Shown piece after piece: positions 1 to 8,621 of a stretch of DNA of 64,000 bases. Source of the DNA: Poindextera sp963706385 (lineage in GTDB: Bacteria; Pseudomonadota; Alphaproteobacteria; Caulobacterales; Caulobacteraceae). The DNA lies in the NCBI GenBank assembly GCA_963706385.1, contig OY970153.1, positions 3,162,001 to 3,226,000 of the forward strand, given 5' to 3'. The notes beneath the pieces were generated by a model that saw only the letters and a program-made list of their open reading frames with translations, was not told the origin of the DNA and did not search any database. The first letter of the stretch is position 1; each line of letters opens with the position of its first letter. Made by a program: the position numbers and the translations under genes.

Positions 1-111
1 TTCTGCGGCGCTCTGCGCGTGCTCCACGGCTTCCTGCGTGGCGCAGCCGCTGAGCGTCAGGGCGCCGGCCATCAGGCCGACCATGGACATCCGGCTTGCC
101 AGTCTGAGCAT
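1..111 (-). CDS. Lipoprotein, N-terminal fragment (runs off window)
   Basis: Only the first 37 codons are in the window. The peptide begins MLRLASRMSMVGLMAGALTL and continues into a lipobox, LSGC, with the lipidated Cys at residue 23. The next residues (ATQEAVEHAQSAAE) are Ala/Glu/Gln-rich and look like a helical linker. This is a textbook type II signal peptide, so the product should be a membrane-anchored lipoprotein. The linker resembles those preceding OmpA-like domains in Caulobacteraceae, but the functional domain lies outside the window and cannot be assigned. Confidence 0.7.
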   Translation of the reverse strand, partial: MLRLASRMSMVGLMAGALTLSGCATQEAVEHAQSAAE

Positions 112-316
112 CGAAAAATCCCCTTCCTATGAAATCGAGTGATTGGCCCTACCCGATCCGGGCCCCGGCCCCCTTGATATCAATCAACGCCGACGCCCGC
201 CAGAGCCTCGGGTTCGGTTCCGGTCCCGTCCCACCATTCCGGCTAATCCCGCTGGACACCCGGCCCGCGGCACGCGAAGGTCCGGGCGGAAACGTCCATC
301 GATGGGGGGTCATCAC

Positions 317-1072
317 ATGGCGCAGGTTGATATCGCACAGCGTCCGGTCGGCGGCGCGGGCAGGGCGGGGGCCCTGCCGGAGCGGCGCTTCTTTTTCATC
401 ATGGCGGTGATCTGCGCGCTGACGATTTTCGCCGGCTTCGCGGCCTCCTACTACCTGAAGGGCGTCTTTCACGTTCCCCCGCCCCTGTCGGCGATGACCC
501 GCGTGCATGGGGTCATCTTCACCGCCTGGGTCGCGCTGTTCGTCGCGCAGGCCGGGCTGATCGACCGGGGCAACCCCGCCCTGCACCGCCGGCTGGGCCT
601 GCTCGGCGTCCTGCTGTTCGGGATCGTGGTCGCGGTCGGGGTGGTGACGGCGATCAACGCGGGGCGCCTCGGCCATGCGCCGCCGGGCTCGCCCCCGCCG
701 CTGGTGTTCATGGTGGTCCCGCTCGCGGCCATGGCCGCCGCCGCCGGCCTGGTCGGCGCGGCCCTGTGGAACCGCGCGCGGCGCGACGCCCACATGCGCT
801 ACATGCTCGCGGCGTTCATCGCGATGACGCCGCCGGCCACGCATCGGCTCATGCTGGGCGCGGGCCAGCCGGGCAAGGCGCTGTGGATCGCGTTCGCGAT
901 CATGGACACCCTGCTGGGGATCGCGGTGCTTTATGACGTTCGCGCCCGCGGGCGGGTGCATCCCGCCTACGTCTGGTCGGCGGCGACGTTCGCGGCGGTC
1001 GAAGGCGTCGTGGTCTGGGCCTATTCGAGCCCGGCCTGGCTCGTGATCGCCAAGTGGCTGATCCAGACCTGA
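317..1072 (+). CDS. Seven-TM integral membrane protein of unknown function
   Basis: A 251-residue protein if translation starts at the ATG at 317, which has a G-rich Shine-Dalgarno-like stretch (303-308) about 9 bases upstream; an ATG at 302 is an alternative. About seven hydrophobic segments are visible, beginning with FFFIMAVICALTIFAGF. Histidines recur at helix ends (RVHGVIF, LHRRLGLL, ATHRLML), as in some haem- or quinone-binding membrane proteins, but I cannot name a family. The gene converges on the enoyl-CoA hydratase gene with only 13 bp between stop codons. Confidence 0.65.
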   Translation: MAQVDIAQRPVGGAGRAGALPERRFFFIMAVICALTIFAGFAASYYLKGVFHVPPPLSAMTRVHGVIFTAWVALFVAQAGLIDRGNPALHRRLGLLGVLLFGIVVAVGVVTAINAGRLGHAPPGSPPPLVFMVVPLAAMAAAAGLVGAALWNRARRDAHMRYMLAAFIAMTPPATHRLMLGAGQPGKALWIAFAIMDTLLGIAVLYDVRARGRVHPAYVWSAATFAAVEGVVVWAYSSPAWLVIAKWLIQT

Positions 1073-1085
1073 CCGCTTACCCCGC

Positions 1086-1868
1086 TCACCGCCCCTCGAA
1101 CACCGGCTTGCGCTTCTCCACGTAGGCCGCGAACGCCTCCTTGGTATCCCGGCTGGCGAACAGCTTGCCGTGCCGCTCGGCCTCGAAGCGGATGTAGTCC
1201 GCGAAGCCGACCTTCTCGGCCTGGACGAAATTGCCCTTCAGCGTCGTCAGCGCCAGCGGCGCCGAGCCGGCCAGGCGGTCGACGACGGCGGCCAGTTCGG
1301 CCTCGTAGGTCGCCTCGCCGAACAGGCGGGTGACCAGGCCCAGGCGCAGGGCCTCGGCGCCGTCGAACTTCTCGCCGAGCATGAACAGCTCGCGCGCCTT
1401 GGCCGCGCCGACCAGCCGCGGCAGGGTCCAGGGCATGCCCATGTCGCCCGCGACGCCGACGTTGAGGAAGGCGGTGTTGAACCGCGCGGACGCGTCGGCG
1501 AAGCGGAAGTCGCAGGCCATCGCCCAGCCCATGCCGGCGCCGGCGCAGGCGCCCTTGATCGCCGCGATGGTCACCGCGCCCATCTCGTGCAGCATCACCG
1601 TGACGTTGAAGTCCTCGATGGCTGTCGCCCGGCCGCCCGCGCCCGCATTGTAGGCCTTGACGTCGGCCCCGGGGCAGAAGTCCCGGCCCGCGCCGCGCAC
1701 CACCAGCACGCGCAGGGTTTCATCCTTGGCCGCGGCGCTCAGCGCCGCATAGAGCTCGCCCATCATCACCCCGGTGATCGAATTGCGCTGCTCCGGCCGG
1801 TTGAGGGTCAAGGTCGCGGCTGGGCCGCTGCGCTCCCAGCGGATGGTTTCGAAGGTCTGGTCGGCCAT
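1086..1868 (-). CDS. Enoyl-CoA hydratase/isomerase family protein
   Basis: A 260-residue crotonase-fold protein. The start MADQTFETIRW at 1868 is chosen because AGAGGAAA lies just upstream; the open frame extends further 5' without a good RBS. The family fingerprint is clear: LNRPEQRNSI near the N-terminus, the oxyanion-hole segment DFCPGADVKAY, and the second oxyanion region GACAGAGMGWAMACD. At the two positions that carry catalytic Glu in classical hydratases I see FNTAFLNVGV and VAGDMGMPW, so the usual Glu pair is not evident; it may be an isomerase or another crotonase type. It probably acts on acyl-CoA intermediates of the adjacent block, from which it is divergently transcribed. Confidence 0.85.
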   Translation of the reverse strand: MADQTFETIRWERSGPAATLTLNRPEQRNSITGVMMGELYAALSAAAKDETLRVLVVRGAGRDFCPGADVKAYNAGAGGRATAIEDFNVTVMLHEMGAVTIAAIKGACAGAGMGWAMACDFRFADASARFNTAFLNVGVAGDMGMPWTLPRLVGAAKARELFMLGEKFDGAEALRLGLVTRLFGEATYEAELAAVVDRLAGSAPLALTTLKGNFVQAEKVGFADYIRFEAERHGKLFASRDTKEAFAAYVEKRKPVFEGR

Positions 1869-2008
1869 GGGGTTTCCTCTTGTCTTGACTTCCCGAGGGT
1901 AAGACCGTGCGGCTGGCGCGACAACGGCGTTGTCGAAGGCGGCGCCGATCCGCCGCGCGCCAGGCTTGGGCGCGGCGGCCGCACAGAACAAGCCGGAGGA
2001 AGAAGTCG

Positions 2009-2911
2009 ATGAGCAGGCTTTGCGAAGGACGGGTGGCGATCGTCACCGGGGCGGGGCGCGGGATCGGGCGGGAATACGCCCTGATGCTGGCCGAGCACGG
2101 GGCCAAGGTGGTGGTCAACGACCTCGGCGGCGCGCGCGACGGGGCCGGCGCGGACGTCGGTCCGGCCCACGACGTGGTGGCCGAGATCAAGGCCGCGGGC
2201 GGCGAGGCGGTGGCCAACGGCGGCGACGTCAGCGACTGGGACGACGCCAAGGCGATGATCGACCAGGCGATCCAGGCCTTCGGCAAGCTGGACGTGTTGA
2301 TCAACAACGCCGGCATCCTGCGCGACCGGATGCTGGTCAACATGACCGAGGCCGAATGGGACGCGGTGATCAAGGTGCACCTGAAGGGCACCTTCGCCCC
2401 GGCCCACCACGCCGCCGCCTACTGGCGCGACCTGAACAAGGCCACCGGCGAGCTTGTGGGCGGGCGGATCATCAACACCTCGTCGGTCTCGGGCATCTAC
2501 GGCAACATCGGCCAGACCAACTATGGCGCGGCCAAGATGGGCATCGCCGGCTTCACCATCATCGCCTCGCGCGAGCTGCGCCGCTACGGGGTGACGGTCA
2601 ACTGCATCGCCCCGGGGGCGCTGACCCGGCTGACCGAGGACCTGGGCGGGCCGGTGACCGAGGAGCGGCGCGAGCGGATGAACCCGCGCTGGGTGGCGCC
2701 GATCGCGGTGTGGCTGGCGTCCGAGCAGTCGTCCGAGGTCTCCGGGCGGATGTTCGAGGCCAGCGGCGGCGTGCTGGCCATCGCCGAGGGCTGGCATCGC
2801 GGCCCGACGGTCGCGCCGGTGGGCGATCCGACCGTGCTTGGGCCCATCGTCGCCGACATGATGGCCCACGCCCGCAAGAACGCCGGCATGGACGGCAAGG
2901 ATCTGGATTAG
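2009..2911 (+). CDS. SDR-family oxidoreductase, MFE-2/17beta-HSD4-like 3-hydroxyacyl-CoA dehydrogenase
   Basis: A 300-residue short-chain dehydrogenase. It starts MSRLCEGRVAIVTG behind GGAGGAAGAAGTCG. The cofactor motif TGAGRGIG (residues 13-20), the NNAGIL loop, catalytic Ser in INTSSVSG and YxxxK in NYGAAKMG are all present. The VVVNDLGG segment after beta-2 and the overall length resemble the dehydrogenase domain of peroxisomal multifunctional enzyme 2, which oxidises 3-hydroxyacyl-CoA. It heads a run of same-strand genes with two acyl-CoA dehydrogenases and a hydratase, which fits a beta-oxidation role. The substrate cannot be read from the sequence. Confidence 0.88.
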   Translation: MSRLCEGRVAIVTGAGRGIGREYALMLAEHGAKVVVNDLGGARDGAGADVGPAHDVVAEIKAAGGEAVANGGDVSDWDDAKAMIDQAIQAFGKLDVLINNAGILRDRMLVNMTEAEWDAVIKVHLKGTFAPAHHAAAYWRDLNKATGELVGGRIINTSSVSGIYGNIGQTNYGAAKMGIAGFTIIASRELRRYGVTVNCIAPGALTRLTEDLGGPVTEERRERMNPRWVAPIAVWLASEQSSEVSGRMFEASGGVLAIAEGWHRGPTVAPVGDPTVLGPIVADMMAHARKNAGMDGKDLD

Positions 2912-2930
2912 GATTGCATAAATAACTCCG

Positions 2931-3053
2931 CTCGTCCCGGCGAAGGCCGGGATCCAGATGACAAAGCGCGGTGCGGGATTGTTGAGCTGGGTGACGGCCT
3001 CACAGCAAGCCGCCCAGCCATATGATCTGGGTCCCGGCCTTCGCCGGGATGAG
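2931..3053. repeat. REP-like element with 29-bp inverted repeats
   Basis: Two 29-bp arms, 2931-2959 and 3025-3053, are inverted copies with two mismatches and about 65 bp between them. Each contains its own inner palindrome, CCCGGCGAAGGCCGGGA. The element fills the gap between the SDR gene and the following acyl-CoA dehydrogenase gene. Extragenic palindromes of this look are common in Caulobacteraceae and sphingomonads. It could fold into a large cruciform or mRNA hairpin and separate expression of the two genes. Confidence 0.8.
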
Positions 3054-3092
3054 CGGGGAATTTGTAGGCATGAAGACAACCAGGGACGGGCG

Positions 3093-4220
3093 ATGAATTT
3101 CGAATTCTCCGACGAACAGAAGCAGCTGCGCAACGAGGCGCGGCGGTTTCTGGAGGCCAAATGCCCGCCCAAGGCGGTGCGCGCGATCCTGGAGGGGCCG
3201 GAGCCCTACGACCGCGCGCTGTGGAAGGGCCTGGCCGAGATGGGCTTTCTCGGCGTGGCGATTCCCGAGGCCCATGGCGGGCTGGGGCTGGGCTACCTCG
3301 AGCTGTGCGTGGTGGCCGAGGAGCTGGGCCGCGTGCTGGCGCCGGTTCCGTTCTCCTCTTCGGTGTTCCTGGCCACGGAGTTCATCCTGGCCGCCGGCAG
3401 CGAGGCCCAGAAGGCCAGATGGCTGCCCAAACTGGCCTCGGGCGAGGCGATCGGGACCTTCGCCTTCGCCGAGGGCGTGGGCGCGGTGACCCCGCGGGCG
3501 ATCAAGCTGAAGGCCTCCGGCGGCGCCCTGACCGGGAGCAAGCTGCCGGTGGCCGACGGCGACGTGGCCGATTTCGCCGTCGTCGCGGCCCGCACCGCGC
3601 CTGGCAATGACGAGCGCGGCGTCTCGCTGTTCATCGTCGAGCTGAACGGGCCGGGCGTCAGCTGCGAGGCGGTCGAGACCATCGACCCCACCCGCGGCCA
3701 CGCGAAGATCACCTTCGCCGGCGCCGCCGCCGAGCCGCTGGGGGCGGCGGGCGAGGGCTGGCCCACCATCGAGGCGGTGTTCGACCGCGCCGCGGTGCTG
3801 ACCGCCTTCGAACAGGTGGGCGGCGCCGACCGGGCGCTGGAGATGGCCCGCGACTACGCGCTGGAGCGCATGGCGTTCGGCCGGCCGATCGGCTCGTTCC
3901 AAGCGGTCAAGCACATGCTGGCCGACATGTACGTCTCGGCGACCCTGGCCCGCTCCAACTGCTATTACGGCGCCTGGGCGCTCTCCACCGGCTCGTCGGA
4001 GTTGGCGCAGGCGGCGGCCACCGCGCGGGTCTCGGCCACCCAGGCCTTCCAGCACTGCTCGAAGAACAACATCCAGACCCACGGCGGCATGGGCTTCACC
4101 TGGGCCTTCGACTGCCACCTCTACTATCGCCGCTCGAACCTTCTGGCGCTCAACCTCGGCAGCCTTTCGGTCTGGGAAGACCGGCTGATCGAGCGCCTGC
4201 GCGCCAAGAACGTCGCCTGA
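3093..4220 (+). CDS. Acyl-CoA dehydrogenase-family subunit lacking the usual catalytic Glu
   Basis: A 375-residue acyl-CoA dehydrogenase-fold protein that starts MNFEFSDEQKQLRNEARRFL. The N-terminal helical domain, middle beta-barrel (about 120-225) and C-terminal four-helix domain are recognisable (ERMAFGRPIGSFQAVKH; THGGMGFTWAFDCH). In active single-gene enzymes the C-terminus carries an EGT motif with the catalytic base; here that region reads LALNLGSLSVWEDRL with no EGT. With the immediately following second dehydrogenase (15-bp gap) it resembles the alpha2beta2 heteromeric enzymes of steroid side-chain degradation (ChsE1-ChsE2), where one partner lacks the base. The heteromer assignment is inference. 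Confidence 0.88.
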   Translation: MNFEFSDEQKQLRNEARRFLEAKCPPKAVRAILEGPEPYDRALWKGLAEMGFLGVAIPEAHGGLGLGYLELCVVAEELGRVLAPVPFSSSVFLATEFILAAGSEAQKARWLPKLASGEAIGTFAFAEGVGAVTPRAIKLKASGGALTGSKLPVADGDVADFAVVAARTAPGNDERGVSLFIVELNGPGVSCEAVETIDPTRGHAKITFAGAAAEPLGAAGEGWPTIEAVFDRAAVLTAFEQVGGADRALEMARDYALERMAFGRPIGSFQAVKHMLADMYVSATLARSNCYYGAWALSTGSSELAQAAATARVSATQAFQHCSKNNIQTHGGMGFTWAFDCHLYYRRSNLLALNLGSLSVWEDRLIERLRAKNVA

Positions 4221-4235
4221 TCCGGAGCTGATCAC

Positions 4236-5480
4236 ATGAATTTCGACGACACCCCGGAAGAAGCCGCCTTCCGCCAGCAGGTGCGCACCTGGATCGAGGC
4301 CAACGCGCCCCATCACCTGAAGGAGCCGCTGTCCAACGCCGGCTTCGGCACTGGGCCGCAGGGCATCGACGTGATGGCCGAGGCCAAGGCCTGGCAGAAG
4401 AAGAAGGCCGACGCCGGCTGGGCCTGCCTGCACTGGCCGAAGGAATACGGCGGCCGCGGCGCCAGCCCGATCGAGCGGGTGATCTGGGGCCAGGAGGAGG
4501 GGGTCTATTCCTCCCTCGGCGGCGCCTTCATCATCGGCCACGGCATGTGCGGCCCGACCATGATGGCCTTCGCATCCGAAGAGCAGAAGCGCCGCTACCT
4601 GCCGCCGCTGGCCGCCGGTGAGGAGGTCTGGTGCCAGCTGTTCTCCGAACCGGCCGGCGGCTCGGACCTGGCGGGCCTGCGCACCCGCGCCGAGAAAGTC
4701 GGCGACGAGTGGGTGATCAACGGCCAGAAGATCTGGACCTCGGGCGCCCAATATTCGGACTACGGCATCCTGATCACCCGCACCGACCCCACCGTGCCCA
4801 AGCACAAGGGCATGACCATGTTCTTCCTGAGCATGAAGTCGCCGGGGATCGAGATCCGCCCGATCAAACAGGCCAACGGCCAGTCCGGCTTCAACGAGGT
4901 CTATTTCACCGACGTGCGCATCCCCGACGCCCAGCGGCTGGGGGCGGTGAACGACGGCTGGAAGGTCTCGCTGACCACCTTGATGAACGAGCGGCTGTCG
5001 ATCGGCTCGGGCATGACCACCGGCTTCGCCGAGTTGTTTGACCTGTGCTGCCGGATCGAGACGCCGGACGGACTGGCGATCGACGACCGGGCGGTGCGCT
5101 CCAAGCTGGCCACCTGGGCGACGCGGGCCAGTGGGCTGAAATACACCGGCTTTCGCGCCATCTCGGCCCTCTCGCGCGGCGAGACGCCGGGGCCGGAGAA
5201 CTCGATCGGCAAGCTGGTGGCCGGCGCGACCATGCAGGACATCGCCGCCTACGCCCTCGACCTGCAAGGCCAGGCCGGGGTGCTGGTCGATCCCGAGATC
5301 GCCGCCGCGGTCGCCCGCTTCCAGGCCATGCTGCTGCGCTCGCCGGCCACCCGCGTCGAGGGCGGCACCGACGAGATTCTGCGCAACATCATCGCCGAGC
5401 GGGTGCTGGGCCTGCCGGCCGACATCCGCGTCGACAAGGACGTTCCCTTCAACCAGATCCCGACGAGCGGCGCGCGATGA
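4236..5480 (+). CDS. Acyl-CoA dehydrogenase, catalytic partner of the tandem pair
   Basis: A 414-residue FAD-dependent acyl-CoA dehydrogenase. Flavin-binding segments CQLFSEPAGGSDLAG and WVINGQKIWTSGA are typical. The C-terminus has VEGGTDEILRNIIAERVLG, which places a Glu in the EG(G)T context expected for the base that removes the alpha proton of acyl-CoA. It starts MNFDDTPEEAAFRQQV just after the preceding acyl-CoA dehydrogenase stop and ends in a 4-bp ATGA overlap with the enoyl-CoA hydratase gene, which indicates translational coupling. Electrons would go to an electron-transfer flavoprotein. Substrate class is not visible. Confidence 0.92.
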   Translation: MNFDDTPEEAAFRQQVRTWIEANAPHHLKEPLSNAGFGTGPQGIDVMAEAKAWQKKKADAGWACLHWPKEYGGRGASPIERVIWGQEEGVYSSLGGAFIIGHGMCGPTMMAFASEEQKRRYLPPLAAGEEVWCQLFSEPAGGSDLAGLRTRAEKVGDEWVINGQKIWTSGAQYSDYGILITRTDPTVPKHKGMTMFFLSMKSPGIEIRPIKQANGQSGFNEVYFTDVRIPDAQRLGAVNDGWKVSLTTLMNERLSIGSGMTTGFAELFDLCCRIETPDGLAIDDRAVRSKLATWATRASGLKYTGFRAISALSRGETPGPENSIGKLVAGATMQDIAAYALDLQGQAGVLVDPEIAAAVARFQAMLLRSPATRVEGGTDEILRNIIAERVLGLPADIRVDKDVPFNQIPTSGAR

Positions 5481-6280
5481 CCTACGAAACCCTGAAGGTC
5501 AGCCTGGAGAACGAGACCCTCTGGGTGACGCTGAACCGGCCCGAGCGGCTCAACGCGCTCAGCCGCGCCCTGGTCGAGGAACTGCGCGGGGTGTTCGTCG
5601 ACCTCTACTGGAAGCACGAGATCCGCACCGTCGTCCTGCGCGGCGAGGGGGCCAACTTCTGCGCCGGCCTGGATCTGAAGGAGCCGCGCGGCAATGAACC
5701 CCGCGGCCCCGGCGCCGGCCTCGTCGCCCAGCGGCGGATCAGCGAGATCGTCATCTCCATGCGCCGTTGCCCGCAGCCGATCATCGCCCTGATCGACGGC
5801 GCGGCGGCCGGCGGCGGCTTCGCCCTGGCCCTGGCCTCGGACGTGCGCATCGCCACCCCGACGCTGAAGATGAACGCCGCCTTCATCAAGATCGGCCTGT
5901 CGGCCTGCGACATCGGGGTCAGCTACTTTTTGCCCCGCATGGTCGGCGCCTCGGTGGCGTCCGAGCTGATGCTGACCGGCCGCTTCCTCGGCGCCGAGCG
6001 CGCGCTGTCGCTGGGCCTGGTCAGCAAGGTCGTGGCGCCCGCCCAGCTCGAGGCCGAGGCGCGGAGCCTGTTGGCCGAGATGCACGCCACCACCCCGCTG
6101 GGCCTTCGCCTGACCAAGGAGGCGCTGAACTTCGCGGTCGACGCGGCCGGCCTGGAGGCGGCGATCGCCATGGAGGACCGCAACCAGATCCTGGCCTCCC
6201 AGGGCGAGGACTTCGGCGAGGGCGTGCGCGCCTTCCTGGAAAAACGCCCCCCGGTCTACGGCCCGAAGGCGAAGGCCTGA
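5477..6280 (+). CDS. Enoyl-CoA hydratase/isomerase family protein
   Basis: A 267-residue crotonase-fold protein. Its ATG overlaps the TGA of the upstream acyl-CoA dehydrogenase gene (ATGA), so it is almost surely in the same operon. LNRPERLNALS, NFCAGLDLKEP and DGAAAGGGFALALASDVR form the CoA-binding and oxyanion-hole regions. The C-terminal FGEGVRAFLEKRPPVYG is the usual end of bacterial paralogues. It would hydrate the 2-enoyl-CoA made by the dehydrogenase pair, and the SDR gene at the head of the block would take the next oxidation. Confidence 0.9.
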   Translation: MTYETLKVSLENETLWVTLNRPERLNALSRALVEELRGVFVDLYWKHEIRTVVLRGEGANFCAGLDLKEPRGNEPRGPGAGLVAQRRISEIVISMRRCPQPIIALIDGAAAGGGFALALASDVRIATPTLKMNAAFIKIGLSACDIGVSYFLPRMVGASVASELMLTGRFLGAERALSLGLVSKVVAPAQLEAEARSLLAEMHATTPLGLRLTKEALNFAVDAAGLEAAIAMEDRNQILASQGEDFGEGVRAFLEKRPPVYGPKAKA

Positions 6281-6305
6281 GCGGGACGGTTCTGCGCCCC
6301 GCGCG

Positions 6306-6911
6306 TCAGCAATTCACCCATACGAACCAGGCGAACTGGCTGTAGAGGATGTGATCCTCCAGGCTGGTTTCGGGGCCGAGAATCTCCCGCAGGGCCTGGC
6401 GCAAGAGCACATGCTGGCCGATGAAGTCGAGCCTGTGTTTCGGCAGATCGAACCATTGGCGAAAGAAGCGCGTGCGATAGGCGTCGATCAGGTAGAGCGT
6501 GTCTTCGGGCCGCAGGGCGGCGAAGATCCGTCCCAGGCTTGCCGTCGGCCGTTTCGAGTTGTGACGGGGCGTGACCAGTTTGAGGATGCTGGCGAACGCG
6601 GCGTCCAGCCCCCGCGCGCGCGCCAAGCTGTCGTCGGGCGCCTGCCAGACGCGCACGGACCACAAGGCGTCGACGATCTCGGGGTCGTCGTAGGCCCCGG
6701 CCACCACCACCGGCCGGCCCGAGTTGACCCGAGCCGGCCCCTCGATCTCCCATAGGCGGCGTTGAAACTCGGGGGTTCGAAACTCCGCCTCCGGACCCCC
6801 CCGCGCCGACCGCGCCGCGGCCAGATGCGAAGCCAGCAAGCTGGCGTCGCGCCCGTTGGCGTATTGGTCGCGAAATGCGTCGCGGACCTTCCGAGCCCGT
6901 TTTTCCTTCAT
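6306..6911 (-). CDS. Hypothetical protein, 201 residues
   Basis: Start at MKEKRARKVRDAFRDQYANG is chosen because GGAGAAGGAGACT immediately precedes that ATG; an upstream in-frame ATG at 6968 has no comparable site. The protein is soluble, Arg-rich at the N-terminus, and contains VVVAGAYDDPEIVDALWSVR and a C-terminal stretch rich in aromatic residues (YSQFAWFVWVNC). I do not recognise a domain. It lies between the beta-oxidation operon (convergent) and the chemoreceptor gene (same strand, about 96 bp away). Confidence 0.6.
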   Translation of the reverse strand: MKEKRARKVRDAFRDQYANGRDASLLASHLAAARSARGGPEAEFRTPEFQRRLWEIEGPARVNSGRPVVVAGAYDDPEIVDALWSVRVWQAPDDSLARARGLDAAFASILKLVTPRHNSKRPTASLGRIFAALRPEDTLYLIDAYRTRFFRQWFDLPKHRLDFIGQHVLLRQALREILGPETSLEDHILYSQFAWFVWVNC

Positions 6912-7007
6912 AGTCTCCTTCTCCTTGGACGCCGCGCACGGAACGCGGTTGTCGGTTGCAAGCATCACCGACGATGTCGGGCGGACCCCCTCGGGGCGTT
7001 GGCGGGG

Positions 7008-8621
7008 TCAGAACTCTTCCCAGTCGCTGGCCGCGGCCGGATTCGATCGGCCGCCGCCCGCCGCGACGGCGATCTTGACGCGCGCCTGGGCGGCGGGGTT
7101 GCCGGCCGGGGCATGGCGGCCGGGCTCGGCCAGCCGCGGGCGCGCCGAGGGCCGTTCGGCGCCGGTTCCGGTCTGGAAGCGGGCGACCAGCCGGGCCAGC
7201 TCGCCCGCCTCCCCCTTGAGACTGGCGGCGGCGGCGGTGGTCTGCTGGACCATGGCGGCGTTCTGCTGAGTCACTTGATCCATCTGGTTGACGGCGGTGT
7301 TCACTTCGTTCAGCCCGGCGGCCTGTTCCTGAGAGGATTGGGCGATCTCGGCGATCAGGGCGTCGATCTCGCTCACCTTGACGGCGATCTCGTTCAGGGT
7401 CTGGCCGGTGTCGCCGACCAGGCGCACACCGCGCTTGACCTGTTCCGAGCTGGTGGCGATCAGCGCCTTGATCTCCTTGGCCGCCTCGGCCGAACGCTGG
7501 GCCAGCGCCCGAACCTCCTGCGCCACCACCGCGAAGCCGCGGCCCGCGTCCCCCGCCCGCGCCGCCTCGACCCCGGCATTAAGGGCCAGAAGGTTGGTCT
7601 GGAAGGCGATCTCGTCGATCACCCCGATGATCTGGGCGATCTGCTTGGAGCTTTCCTCGATCTCGGCCATGGCCGAGACGCCCTCGCGCATGACCTCGCC
7701 CGACCGCGCGGCGACGTCCTTGGCTTGGGCGGCGGCGAGATTGGCCTCGCGGGCGCCGACGGCGCTGCGCTTGACCGTGGCGGTGATCTCGTCCAGCGCG
7801 GCGGCCGTCTGCTCCAGGTTCGCCGCCTGCCGCTCGGTGCGCTTGGACAGATCGTCCGCCGCCCGCGCGATCTCCTCGGCTCCGCCGTTCACCGTCTGGG
7901 TGGATCCAAAGACCGTCCCCAGCGTCTCCTGCAACGCGGCCATGGTGGCGTTGAAGTCAGCGCGCAATCCCTCGTATTCGGGCGCGAAGGCCTCGTCAAG
8001 GCGGAAGGTCAGGTCGCCGCCGGCCAGCGTCTTCAGGCCCTCGGCCACCGAATCGACGACGAACGTCTGCCGGCGCTCGGCCTCGGCCCGCTCGGCCTCG
8101 GCCTTCCGGCGCGCGGTTTCAGCCGCCTCCAGATAGACCGAGATGGCGTAGTCCATGTCCAGCAGGGTCGCCTTGGACAGGGCGCCCAGTTCGGCCGCGA
8201 CCGACTTGGCCGCTTCGGCCTTGCCGCCGAATCCGCCCTTGGGCCAGCGCGCCTTGACCACGGCGCCGATTAGCGAGTCGAGCAGCAGCGCGTAGCCGCC
8301 GATGTACCAGCGCGGCTCCAGCCCGACGCGGGCGTGGGTTTCGCCGATCCTGGTCACCGCCCGCACGTAGGTCTGGTCGAACCGAGCGTTGGTTATCGTC
8401 CCCCAGTGTTCGAGCTGCAGGTCCTTGGCGGCGTCGATATGGCTCTGGCCAGAGAAGAATTTCCGTGTTTCGGGAAAGGCCTTGACCTGACTATAGAATT
8501 TGTCGAGCGCCGCGGGCAGCTCTCGCATGACAACCGGCTTGGCGTTGCTGATATTCCGTCGCGATTCGGCGTCAAGTTGGATGAAATTCAATCGATCGTT
8601 CAGAGAGTCTGGCGAGGACAT
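7008..8621 (-). CDS. Globin-coupled methyl-accepting chemotaxis protein (predicted haem O2 sensor)
   Basis: A 537-residue soluble chemoreceptor. Residues about 1-170 are a globin-coupled sensor domain: RIGETHARVGLEPRWYIG contains the proximal-type haem His at residue 96. No transmembrane helix is present. A helical linker and HAMP-like segment (about 190-240) lead into the signalling domain, whose hairpin tip reads IDEIAFQTNLLALNAGVEAA. The C-terminus SDWEEF matches the xWxxF pentapeptide that tethers CheR/CheB. The family (HemAT and relatives) senses oxygen and signals to CheA. The ATG at 8621 is preferred over 8657 because GGAG precedes it. The 617-bp upstream region is very AT-rich. Confidence 0.92.
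   Translation of the reverse strand: MSSPDSLNDRLNFIQLDAESRRNISNAKPVVMRELPAALDKFYSQVKAFPETRKFFSGQSHIDAAKDLQLEHWGTITNARFDQTYVRAVTRIGETHARVGLEPRWYIGGYALLLDSLIGAVVKARWPKGGFGGKAEAAKSVAAELGALSKATLLDMDYAISVYLEAAETARRKAEAERAEAERRQTFVVDSVAEGLKTLAGGDLTFRLDEAFAPEYEGLRADFNATMAALQETLGTVFGSTQTVNGGAEEIARAADDLSKRTERQAANLEQTAAALDEITATVKRSAVGAREANLAAAQAKDVAARSGEVMREGVSAMAEIEESSKQIAQIIGVIDEIAFQTNLLALNAGVEAARAGDAGRGFAVVAQEVRALAQRSAEAAKEIKALIATSSEQVKRGVRLVGDTGQTLNEIAVKVSEIDALIAEIAQSSQEQAAGLNEVNTAVNQMDQVTQQNAAMVQQTTAAAASLKGEAGELARLVARFQTGTGAERPSARPRLAEPGRHAPAGNPAAQARVKIAVAAGGGRSNPAAASDWEEF

Noticed and set aside
3000..5267. 755-codon open frame on the minus strand opposite the two acyl-CoA dehydrogenases
   Set aside because: Arg/Gly/His/Val-rich composition with no family motif; a mirror of high-GC coding DNA on the plus strand, which has full acyl-CoA dehydrogenase signatures.
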